6,791 bases of DNA from Burkholderiales bacterium (GTDB lineage: Bacteria; Pseudomonadota; Gammaproteobacteria; Burkholderiales; Burkholderiaceae_D), in contig JACPVY010000009.1 of assembly GCA_016197345.1 (NCBI GenBank), forward strand, positions 1 through 6,791, in the 5' to 3' direction. The notes beneath the pieces were generated by a model that searched no databases, was not told where the DNA came from, and worked only from the letters and a program-made list of their open reading frames with translations. A program made the translations under genes and the position numbers. Shown here piece after piece: positions 1 through 4,785 of this stretch. How positions within the stretch are numbered: position 1 is the first letter of the stretch; every line of letters begins with the position of its first letter.

Positions 1-959
1 ATCAAAAAGACGAAATCTACGCCCGCTTGAAAAAAATGAATGGCGATAAAGATTTGCCGATTTACCCTACGGCGCGTGGCCGCTTGGTGGAAATCAATGG
101 CAAGCCAGCCAAGGTCACGGATTACGAGAGCGAAAGCGCGCGGCGCTTAATGGATCGCGAATTCAATTTATCGACCATGCGTACGGCGCCGATTGATAAC
201 AGCATCGTTGAAGGCAAGTGGTTTGCGCCCGACAGCGCGCAGGCGGGGGGCGAAATCTCCCTAGAAAAATCTTTGGCCAATACCTTGCGCTTGAAGCTAG
301 GCGATACCATCAAATTTGATATCGCCGGGCAAATGGTGGAAGGGAAGGTCACTAGCATTCGCAAGTTAGATTGGAATTCGATGAAGGTCAATTTTTATGC
401 GATTTTGAGTCCACGCGCGATGCAAGATGCACCATTCACTTGGGTTACCGCGTTTCACTTGCCCGAGGGCGATAAGCGCTTCACGCATCAATTGACCAGC
501 GATTTTCCGAATCTGACCATCATCGATACGAGTGCCATGATCAAGCAAGCGCGCGACATCATCGATCAAATTACGACGGCAGTGGAATTTTTGTTTAGTT
601 TCACCTTAGCGGCAGGCGTCATGGTGTTGTATGCAGCCTTGCTTGGCTCGCAAGAGGAAAGGGCGCGCGAATCAGGTTTATTGCGGGCGCTCGGCGCAAC
701 CCGCCGCCAATTGTCACGCGCACAGGCGATTGAATTTATCTTGGTCGGCGGCGTGGCGGGCGTGCTCGCTGCAAGCGGGGCGGCGGCGATCGGTTTTGCC
801 TTGGCGAAATTTATCTTCGAATTTGAATGGGTATTTAATCCGCAAATTTGGTTGATAGGGATGGTCAGCGGTGCCGCCTGTGCTTTGTTGGGCGGTTGGT
901 TGGGCCTACGCAATGTGCTGAATCAACCACCGCTCGCCACCTTGCGCGAAGCGGCTTAG
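1..959 (+). CDS. ybbP: YbbP-type ABC transporter permease (FtsX/MacB-like), C-terminal part
   Basis: The reading frame is open from the window edge (first full codon at position 3), so the gene starts upstream; the TTG at 27 is internal. About 318 residues remain of a family that is usually near 800. They run from an extracytoplasmic domain (residues about 1-190) into the terminal FtsX-type block: helix at 194-215, a cytoplasmic segment with EERARESGLLRALGATRRQL (218-237), a second helix at 244-272 and a third at 282-304. The ALGATRRQL segment is the usual coupling region facing the ATPase in this class, and the resemblance to the end of E. coli YbbP runs through the extracytoplasmic part (for example RKLDW and the DTSAMIKQ area). 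YbbP works with the ATPase YbbA in the inner membrane; lipid or lysophospholipid-related export is proposed for the family, but substrate is unproven. The ATPase gene would be expected upstream, outside the window. The gene ends just before a strong terminator. Confidence 0.9.
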   Translation, partial: QKDEIYARLKKMNGDKDLPIYPTARGRLVEINGKPAKVTDYESESARRLMDREFNLSTMRTAPIDNSIVEGKWFAPDSAQAGGEISLEKSLANTLRLKLGDTIKFDIAGQMVEGKVTSIRKLDWNSMKVNFYAILSPRAMQDAPFTWVTAFHLPEGDKRFTHQLTSDFPNLTIIDTSAMIKQARDIIDQITTAVEFLFSFTLAAGVMVLYAALLGSQEERARESGLLRALGATRRQLSRAQAIEFILVGGVAGVLAASGAAAIGFALAKFIFEFEWVFNPQIWLIGMVSGAACALLGGWLGLRNVLNQPPLATLREAA

Positions 960-976
960 TATTCGATCACGCAAAG

Positions 977-1003
977 AAAAAGGCCGCATTGCGCGGCCTT
1001 TTT
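977..1003. terminator. Bidirectional intrinsic terminator between permease gene and aceA
   Basis: Positions 977-987 (AAAAAGGCCGC) pair perfectly with 993-1003 (GCGGCCTTTTT) around a 5-nt loop, giving an 11-bp stem with a GC core. The A tract on the left and T tract on the right mean that the RNA of either strand has a hairpin followed by U residues. It lies 18 bp after the permease stop and 40 bp after the aceA stop, as expected for one terminator serving two convergent genes. Confidence 0.9.
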
Positions 1004-1042
1004 CAATCTTGCTCAATCTAGCGCAATTGCGCTTCGCAGAAA

Positions 1043-2332
1043 TTAGTGATTGTCGAAGAATTGTTCATCTTCGGTCGAACCATGCAAAGCGGTGGTTGAG
1101 CTTTGACCTTGTTGGATCGCTTGCGTCACTGCATCGAAATAGCCTGTCCCCACTTCGCGTTGATGGCGAACGGCGGTGAAGCCTTTTTCTGCTGCGGCGA
1201 ATTCAGCTTCTTGCAACTCAACGAAGGCCGACATTTGACGACGTGCATAGCCATGTGCCAAGTTAAACATGCCGTAGTTCAGCGAGTGGAAGCCAGCCAA
1301 GGTGATGAATTGGAATTTGTAGCCCATTGCGCCGAGTTCTTTTTGGAACTTAGCAATCGTCGCATCATCCAGATTTTTCTTCCAGTTGAACGATGGCGAG
1401 CAGTTGTAGGCCAACATTTTGCCTGGGAATTTAGCATGTACTGCATCAGCAAATGCTTTTGCAAATGCCAAATCTGGTTTGCCAGTTTCGCACCAGACCA
1501 AATCAGCATAGGGTGCATATGCCAAAGCGCGCGAGATCGATTGCTCTAGGCCATTTTTGACTTTATAGAAACCTTCGACGGTGCGCTCGCCAGTGCAGAA
1601 TGGTTTGTCGTTGTCATCGACGTCGGAAGTCAACAAATCTGCTGCTTCTGCATCGGTACGTGCAATCACCAAGGTGGTGGTGCCCATCACGTCAGCTGCT
1701 AAGCGCGCTGCGGTCAGTTTTTCCACGGCTTCGCGGGTTGGCACCAATACTTTGCCGCCCATGTGGCCGCATTTTTTGACGGAGGCTAATTGATCTTCGA
1801 AGTGCACGCCAGCCGCGCCAGCTTCGATCATGGATTTCATCAATTCGAAGGCATTCAATACGCCACCGAAACCTGCTTCGGCGTCAGCCACGATAGGCGC
1901 GAAGAAATCGGTATCGCCTTTGCCTTCCGACCATTGAATTTGATCAGCGCGTTGGAAAGTGTTGTTGATGCGACGCACCACCATAGGCACCGAGTTGGCT
2001 GGATACAAAGATTGATCTGGGTACATTTCGCCAGCTAAGTTTGCATCGCCTGCTACCTGCCAGCCAGACAGATAAATTGCTTTCAAGCCAGCTTTGACTT
2101 GTTGCATTGCTTGATTGCCAGTCAGCGCGCCGAGAGCGTTGACGAATGGCTCATTGTTGACCAAATTCCACAGTTTTTCTGCACCGCGTTTGGCCAAAGT
2201 GTGTTCAATTTGCAAGGAGCCGCGCAGGTTAACTACATCTTCTGCGCTATAACTACGTACTACCCCTTTCCAACGCGGATTGGTATCCCATTCTTTTTGC
2301 AAGGCTTCAATTTGCTGTTGACGTGATGACAT
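1043..2332 (-). CDS. aceA: Isocitrate lyase
   Basis: Cleaves isocitrate to glyoxylate and succinate, the entry step of the glyoxylate shunt, allowing net carbon gain from acetate and fatty acids; cytoplasmic, Mg-dependent tetramer in the family. The product is 429 residues, close to E. coli AceA (434). Visible family landmarks are SGWQVAGD (89-96), ADAEAGFGG (149-157, metal-binding area), the catalytic signature KKCGH (186-190, with Cys188 as the expected general acid/base), and NCSPSFNW (310-317). The frame stays open 25 codons upstream to an ATG at 2407, but the start at 2332 is chosen because AGGAG sits 6 nt before it and family homology begins there. No malate synthase or isocitrate dehydrogenase kinase gene is adjacent, so the shunt partner must lie elsewhere. 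It is divergent from rraA across a 469-bp control region and ends at a shared terminator. No residue looks abnormal. Confidence 0.97.
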   Translation of the reverse strand: MSSRQQQIEALQKEWDTNPRWKGVVRSYSAEDVVNLRGSLQIEHTLAKRGAEKLWNLVNNEPFVNALGALTGNQAMQQVKAGLKAIYLSGWQVAGDANLAGEMYPDQSLYPANSVPMVVRRINNTFQRADQIQWSEGKGDTDFFAPIVADAEAGFGGVLNAFELMKSMIEAGAAGVHFEDQLASVKKCGHMGGKVLVPTREAVEKLTAARLAADVMGTTTLVIARTDAEAADLLTSDVDDNDKPFCTGERTVEGFYKVKNGLEQSISRALAYAPYADLVWCETGKPDLAFAKAFADAVHAKFPGKMLAYNCSPSFNWKKNLDDATIAKFQKELGAMGYKFQFITLAGFHSLNYGMFNLAHGYARRQMSAFVELQEAEFAAAEKGFTAVRHQREVGTGYFDAVTQAIQQGQSSTTALHGSTEDEQFFDNH

Positions 2333-2338
2333 TGTGTT

Positions 2339-2343
2339 CTCCT
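2339..2343 (-). promoter_or_regulatory. Ribosome binding site of aceA
   Basis: The minus strand reads AGGAG here, followed by AACACA and ATG at 2332-2330. The upstream alternative ATG at 2407 has no comparable site, so this element decides the aceA start. Confidence 0.85.
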
Positions 2344-2408
2344 GTTGAACGAGGTTAAGAGTCAAATCCAATGCAGCTATGATATGCGCATTCTGGCAGT
2401 GCAGCAAG

Positions 2409-2422
2409 GTCTTATATAAGAC
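2409..2422. promoter_or_regulatory. 14-bp perfect palindrome, candidate aceA operator
   Basis: GTCTTATATAAGAC is identical to its reverse complement over all 14 bases. On the minus strand it contains TATAAG (2416-2411), a 5 of 6 match to a sigma-70 -10 box, which would place a transcription start roughly 70 nt before the aceA ATG. No good -35 lies at 16-19 nt from it. A dimeric regulator bound here would cover the candidate -10. The shape would suit a GntR-type or similar dimer, but the regulator is not identified. Confidence 0.5.
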
Positions 2423-2468
2423 ATAAAACTAAAAAAATATCTTTGTAAATCAATGGCTTAATTAAACA

Positions 2469-2557
2469 ATTTCATGATGTGAAATATATTTTCTTAAGGT
2501 GAAAGAAAATTCCTCAAAATTTCCCACATTGTGAAATGCGCCTTTCGTACTATGAAA
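2469..2557. promoter_or_regulatory. Array of four TTTC...GAAA boxes upstream of aceA
   Basis: Three boxes fit TTTC-N7-GAAA exactly, at 2470-2484, 2490-2504 and 2543-2557; a fourth at 2520-2536 has a 9-nt spacer. The first extends to ATTTCA-N5-TGAAAT (2469-2485). Box centres are near 2477, 2497, 2528 and 2550, so steps are about 20, 31 and 22 bp, close to whole turns of the helix. The right half-site is repeated with little change: TGTGAAAT, GGTGAAAG, TGTGAAAT and CTATGAAAT. They lie about 140-225 bp before the aceA ATG and 245-330 bp before that of rraA, a placement that suits cooperative binding by an activator. The binding protein is unknown, and AT-richness raises the chance background. 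Confidence 0.45.
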
Positions 2558-2639
2558 TAAAAGACGGTTTTTGGAGCTATTCCTCAGTTTTTTGTTGGCT
2601 CGATTCCACCTTTATTCGAACATCATAACAACGCCTACA

Positions 2640-2669
2640 TTGCGATGCATCATTTTTCAGCAGTATAGC
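2640..2669 (+). promoter_or_regulatory. Weak candidate sigma-70 promoter for rraA
   Basis: TTGCGA (2640-2645) and TATAGC (2664-2669) are separated by 18 nt; each matches the consensus at 4 of 6 positions. This would leave a leader of roughly 125 nt before the rraA start. The match is poor enough to arise by chance, so it is offered only as the best candidate seen on this strand. Confidence 0.22.
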
Positions 2670-2791
2670 CCGCTTCAAGCACTGTGCTGTGGCATAGTAT
2701 GCAAGCCTGCCAAGCAAATCGGGCCGCGTCTACCGAATCGGCGCCCGCAGTTGCAGACGTGTCACTTTTTTCATTTCTTTTGATTGCGAAC

Positions 2792-2796
2792 AGGAG
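2792..2796 (+). promoter_or_regulatory. Ribosome binding site of rraA
   Basis: AGGAG is followed by 5 nt and the ATG at 2802. A TTG in the same frame at 2784 would start upstream of this site and has no comparable sequence before it, so the ATG is preferred. Confidence 0.85.
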
Positions 2797-2801
2797 TTGT
2801 T

Positions 2802-3284
2802 ATGAATTTCAATTGTTGTGACCTGTGTGATGCCAACGAAGACAAGATGCAAAGCGGGGAGCTTGCCATCTTGCCCCCTGTCTTTAGTTGCTACGGCAAA
2901 AACATCCAATTTGCCGGGCCAGCTAAAACTGTCAAAGTATTTGAAGACAATCCCTTGGTGCGCAAAATTCTGGAAACCCCAGGCGGAGGCCAAGTGCTGG
3001 TGATTGACGCTGGTGGCAGCACACGTTGCGCCTTGGTCGGCGGCAACCTCGGTGATTTGGCGCAGAAAAATGGCTGGGCTGGCATCGTTATTGATGGTTG
3101 CATTCGCGATAGCATCGAAGTCAATCAATGCAACATCGGCGTGCGCGCACTTGGCACCCATCCGCGCCGTAGCGCGCGCACTGGCGAAGGGCAGCAAGAT
3201 GGCGTGGTGACGATTGCAGGCGTGATGGTGCGTCCCGGTGATTGGATTTATGCTGACGCCGATGGCTTAGCATCCATCCAATAG
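2802..3284 (+). CDS. rraA: RraA-family protein, predicted metal-dependent aldolase/decarboxylase or RNase E regulator
   Basis: The 160-residue product matches the length of E. coli RraA (161) and keeps the family fold landmarks: DLCDANED (7-14), GPAKTVKVFEDN (39-50), VLVIDAGGSTRCALVGGNLG (65-84), IVIDGCIRDSIE (95-106) and GDWIYADADG (146-155). E. coli RraA binds and inhibits RNase E. Related proteins are class II pyruvate aldolases acting on 4-hydroxy-4-methyl-2-oxoglutarate and decarboxylating oxaloacetate. Here Gly81, Arg102, Asp103 and Glu106 complete the G-X20-R-D-X2-E pattern linked to that activity; E. coli RraA has Arg-Gln at the equivalent place. I therefore infer catalytic competence, without excluding a regulatory role. 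The gene is divergent from aceA, and its last 37 bp overlap the convergent transporter gene. The C-terminus stops soon after the last strand (ADGLASIQ), slightly shorter than E. coli. Seven cysteines (5, 6, 9, 30, 76, 100, 110) are visible; Cys5-Cys6 is unusual. Confidence 0.9.
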   Translation: MNFNCCDLCDANEDKMQSGELAILPPVFSCYGKNIQFAGPAKTVKVFEDNPLVRKILETPGGGQVLVIDAGGSTRCALVGGNLGDLAQKNGWAGIVIDGCIRDSIEVNQCNIGVRALGTHPRRSARTGEGQQDGVVTIAGVMVRPGDWIYADADGLASIQ

Positions 3285-4387
3285 CCGAATAGCCAAGGCG
3301 CCACCGCAAAACCCAGCTCCAAACCCGAATACACAATGCCGTATACTCGTCCCATTGCTTCCTGTGGGGCGGCGGCGCGTATCAAAAAATCGCGGGAGGG
3401 CGCGGCGACACCGGCTCCCAAACCTGTCACCGCCATCAGTGCGACTGCTACATACGGCGTTACCATCCCAGCCCCGATCAGGCAGCTACAGGCGCCAGCG
3501 GTGCAAAAGGCAAATGCAATGATGCGCTCGTGTTGCCGCGTTTTCGCCGCTAAAAAGCCACCCCACACCATACCCGTTGCCGAACCTAGCATATACAGCG
3601 TAAATGCCGTCGTCGCCAGATTGAGCGAGACTTCATAAATGTGTTGTAAGCCCGTCGGTGAAAAGCTTTGAATTCCACCTAGCGCTACCGCGCTGACAAA
3701 AAAGAAGGCAAAACAGACCCAAATCGCTGGCAATTTTAAAAAATGCAACATGCTGCCGCTACTCGTGGCGCGCGTGGTGTTTGGCGCGGGCCGATTGCAG
3801 GTAAACAATTCACGATAGGCGAGCAAACTGAGCAAGGAGGCAATCGGCAGGCAAGCTGCTGCTAATAAAGCGATGCGCCAATTCGTCAGATTGCATATTC
3901 CAATCAAGAAAAATGGCGCAATGGCCCACCCTAAGTTGCCAGAGACACCATGCGTCGAATACGCATGGCCTAGGCGTAGTGGACTGACATATTTATTGAG
4001 TAAGCTGAAATCGGCAGGGTGAAACACACAATTGCCCAAACCCGCCAACATCGCCCCTAGCATCAGCGTGGCGTAATTGAAAGCGCTCGCTAATAGTAAG
4101 GCTGCAAGGGCGAGGCAACTCAAACCGACGAACAAAATTCGCCGCCCACCATAGCGATCAACTAAAAAGCCTGCCAATAATTGCACCGTGCCTGAGACGG
4201 CGAAATACATCGTCATCAAAAAACCAAGCTGTGCGTAACTGAGTTGGAAGGCCGTTTTAATCCACGGAAAAAGCGGCGGTAGGATTAAGTTGTAGAAATG
4301 GGACACACCGTGACCAAAGCTGATCAGGGCGATGATGCGCGCATCATGATTGCTACTTCCACTACTATTCGCAGTCGGTTTGGACAT
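3248..4387 (-). CDS. Major facilitator superfamily transporter, substrate unknown
   Basis: A 379-residue, strongly hydrophobic protein with the spacing of about 12 membrane helices in two halves joined by a polar loop (about 191-215, rich in Thr, Asn and Ser). The superfamily loop 2-3 signature appears as GFLVDRYGGRR (73-83). Other distinctive stretches are FGHGVSHFYN in helix 1 (24-33), HPADFSLLN (123-131), HGVSGNLGWAIAP (146-158) and PSRDFLIRAAAP (330-341). It is an inner-membrane secondary carrier driven by an ion gradient, import or export undetermined. The HPAD and HG-SGN-G-A-AP stretches recall the fosmidomycin-resistance (Fsr)-like branch, but resistance should not be inferred. The start is the only Met before helix 1, with GAGG 5 nt upstream (4396-4393). 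Convergence with an RraA-type enzyme and proximity to aceA hint at an organic acid substrate, which is inference only. The last dozen residues are encoded opposite the rraA 3' end. Confidence 0.9.
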   Translation of the reverse strand: MSKPTANSSGSSNHDARIIALISFGHGVSHFYNLILPPLFPWIKTAFQLSYAQLGFLMTMYFAVSGTVQLLAGFLVDRYGGRRILFVGLSCLALAALLLASAFNYATLMLGAMLAGLGNCVFHPADFSLLNKYVSPLRLGHAYSTHGVSGNLGWAIAPFFLIGICNLTNWRIALLAAACLPIASLLSLLAYRELFTCNRPAPNTTRATSSGSMLHFLKLPAIWVCFAFFFVSAVALGGIQSFSPTGLQHIYEVSLNLATTAFTLYMLGSATGMVWGGFLAAKTRQHERIIAFAFCTAGACSCLIGAGMVTPYVAVALMAVTGLGAGVAAPSRDFLIRAAAPQEAMGRVYGIVYSGLELGFAVAPWLFGYWMDAKPSASA

Positions 4388-4400
4388 CTGCGCCTCGAGT

Positions 4401-4414
4401 TTTGGCTAGCCAAA
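4401..4414. promoter_or_regulatory. 14-bp perfect palindrome just upstream of transporter gene
   Basis: TTTGGCTAGCCAAA equals its own reverse complement. It ends 13 bp before the transporter start codon, next to the ribosome site, where a bound repressor could block transcription or the equivalent RNA hairpin could affect initiation. The 9-nt half TTGGCTAGC recurs at 4611-4619. No regulator gene is adjacent, so the ligand and protein are unknown. Confidence 0.4.
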
Positions 4415-4509
4415 GAGTAGCTCAAGAGGATCAGCGCGACCTTCACGCACGATCCCCTCACGGGATGACGGCACGCTAATAAATGCCGCGACTCGACAAT
4501 ACTGCCGCG

Positions 4510-4545
4510 AATTGGCGCAATTTTCCAGTCAATCTTGATAATCAA
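4510..4545. repeat. Two short palindromes in the clpB-transporter gap
   Basis: AATTG-GCG-CAATT (4510-4522) and TTGATAATCAA (4535-4545) are perfect inverted repeats with centres about 24 bp apart. They lie about 125-160 bp before the transporter ATG and could be operators, but each is short enough to occur by chance. Confidence 0.3.
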
Positions 4546-4605
4546 CCGTGGGCAATGCCTAGCCTTACCTGATAGTGAAACGGAGAATGTAAAACAGGGG
4601 CGAGT

Positions 4606-4683
4606 ATGCGTTGGCTAGCGTGCGTGATTTGCGCCTCATTTGTCGCCGCAGAATATGACAACGCCTCACGCATCGCCACCTAA
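4606..4683 (+). CDS. Possible 25-residue small protein, doubtful
   Basis: An ATG at 4606 with AGGGG 5 nt upstream (4596-4600) opens a 25-residue frame, MRWLACVICASFVAAEYDNA and five more residues, ending at TAA 4681-4683. The start has a basic residue followed by a hydrophobic run to about residue 15 ending in small residues, like a tiny membrane or secreted peptide. The ribosome site is moderate, no promoter is evident and the frame is short enough to be chance. The stop lies inside the hairpin described at 4662-4713. Conservation in relatives would be needed to accept it. Confidence 0.15.
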   Translation: MRWLACVICASFVAAEYDNASRIAT

Positions 4684-4713
4684 AAATGCGAGGAGGTGGT
4701 AATGCATGAGGCG
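4662..4713. repeat. 20-position inverted repeat (hairpin) between clpB and transporter gene
   Basis: Positions 4662-4681 (CGCCTCACGCATCGCCACCT) face 4694-4713 across a 12-nt loop. Seventeen Watson-Crick pairs and one G-U pair form, with two C-A mismatches, at 4669/4706 and 4674/4701. No T tract follows on either strand, so it is not a standard intrinsic terminator. On the plus strand the right arm includes part of an AGGAGG ribosome site. On the minus strand it would lie in the 3' untranslated RNA of clpB. Confidence 0.6.
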
Positions 4714-4749
4714 CGGATGCTACAAAATCGAGTAAAACTTAACAATTAA
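4702..4749 (+). CDS. Possible 15-codon leader-like frame with strong ribosome site, doubtful
   Basis: AGGAGG (4691-4696) lies 5 nt before ATG 4702 and the frame encodes MHEARMLQNRVKLNN before TAA at 4747-4749. The ribosome site is as good as any in the window and is partly buried in the hairpin 4662-4713. However, no gene follows on this strand, since clpB is convergent, so a leader-peptide role has no obvious target. The site may simply be a product of the palindrome. Confidence 0.15.
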   Translation: MHEARMLQNRVKLNN

Positions 4750-4785
4750 ATCAAGGGCTATAGCTAACTTGTTAATTCAATTTGT

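Larger units (their letters stand above)
2333..2801. other. Divergent aceA-rraA control region
   Basis: These 469 bp hold no convincing gene. The stretch 2408-2570 is markedly AT-rich, unlike the flanking genes, and carries the palindrome at 2409-2422 and the four TTTC...GAAA boxes at 2469-2557. The part nearer rraA (about 2630-2760) has short palindromes: GATGCATC at 2644-2651, GCATAGTATGC at 2692-2702 and CCGAATCGG at 2733-2741. CGTCT at 2727-2731 can pair with AGACG at 2755-2759, and a T-rich tract follows at 2766-2780 before the rraA ribosome site. An open frame at 2571-2783 on the plus strand gives a 70-residue peptide of low complexity with no recognisable domain or ribosome site, and I treat it as chance. 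TTTACA at 2449-2444 on the minus strand resembles a -35 element, but no good -10 lies at standard spacing, so no aceA promoter is called. Confidence 0.7.
4388..4785. other. 398-bp gap between clpB and transporter gene, no convincing gene
   Basis: No open frame here resembles a known protein. The minus-strand frame 4324-4545 overlaps the transporter start and gives a Arg/Ser-rich peptide with no domain, so it looks accidental. The gap holds palindromes at 4401-4414, 4510-4522 (AATTG-GCG-CAATT) and 4535-4545 (TTGATAATCAA), a long hairpin at 4662-4713, and two very short plus-strand frames (4606-4683 and 4702-4749). The sequence TTGGCTAGC occurs at 4402-4410 and again at 4611-4619. I found no good promoter for the transporter and no clean intrinsic terminator after clpB. 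TTAACAA/TTGTTAA at 4739-4745 and 4769-4775 form only a weak AT-rich stem. Confidence 0.65.

Noticed and set aside
2333..2407. Upstream in-frame ATG giving isocitrate lyase a 25-residue extension
   Set aside because: The strong AGGAG site and family homology both point to the ATG at 2332; the extension looks like untranslated leader.
2444..2449. TTTACA on the minus strand as a -35 box for aceA
   Set aside because: It matches 5 of 6 positions, but at 17-18 nt only TTATGT or TATGTC is found, and the good TATAAG is 27 nt away.
2721..2771. GC-rich stem followed by a T run in the rraA leader as an attenuator
   Set aside because: The clear pairing is only CGTCT/AGACG over a long loop and the T run starts several bases after the stem, so structure and spacing are poor.
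2571..2783. 70-residue plus-strand open frame before rraA
   Set aside because: No ribosome site, no domain, odd Cys/Phe/Pro-rich composition, and it occupies the leader and promoter region of rraA.
4324..4545. 73-residue minus-strand frame overlapping the transporter start
   Set aside because: It overlaps the true transporter start in another frame, has Arg/Ser-rich low-information sequence and lacks a ribosome site.
4739..4775. TTAACAA/TTGTTAA stem after clpB as a terminator
   Set aside because: Only 7 AT-rich pairs around a 23-nt loop and no proper U tract; too weak to call.
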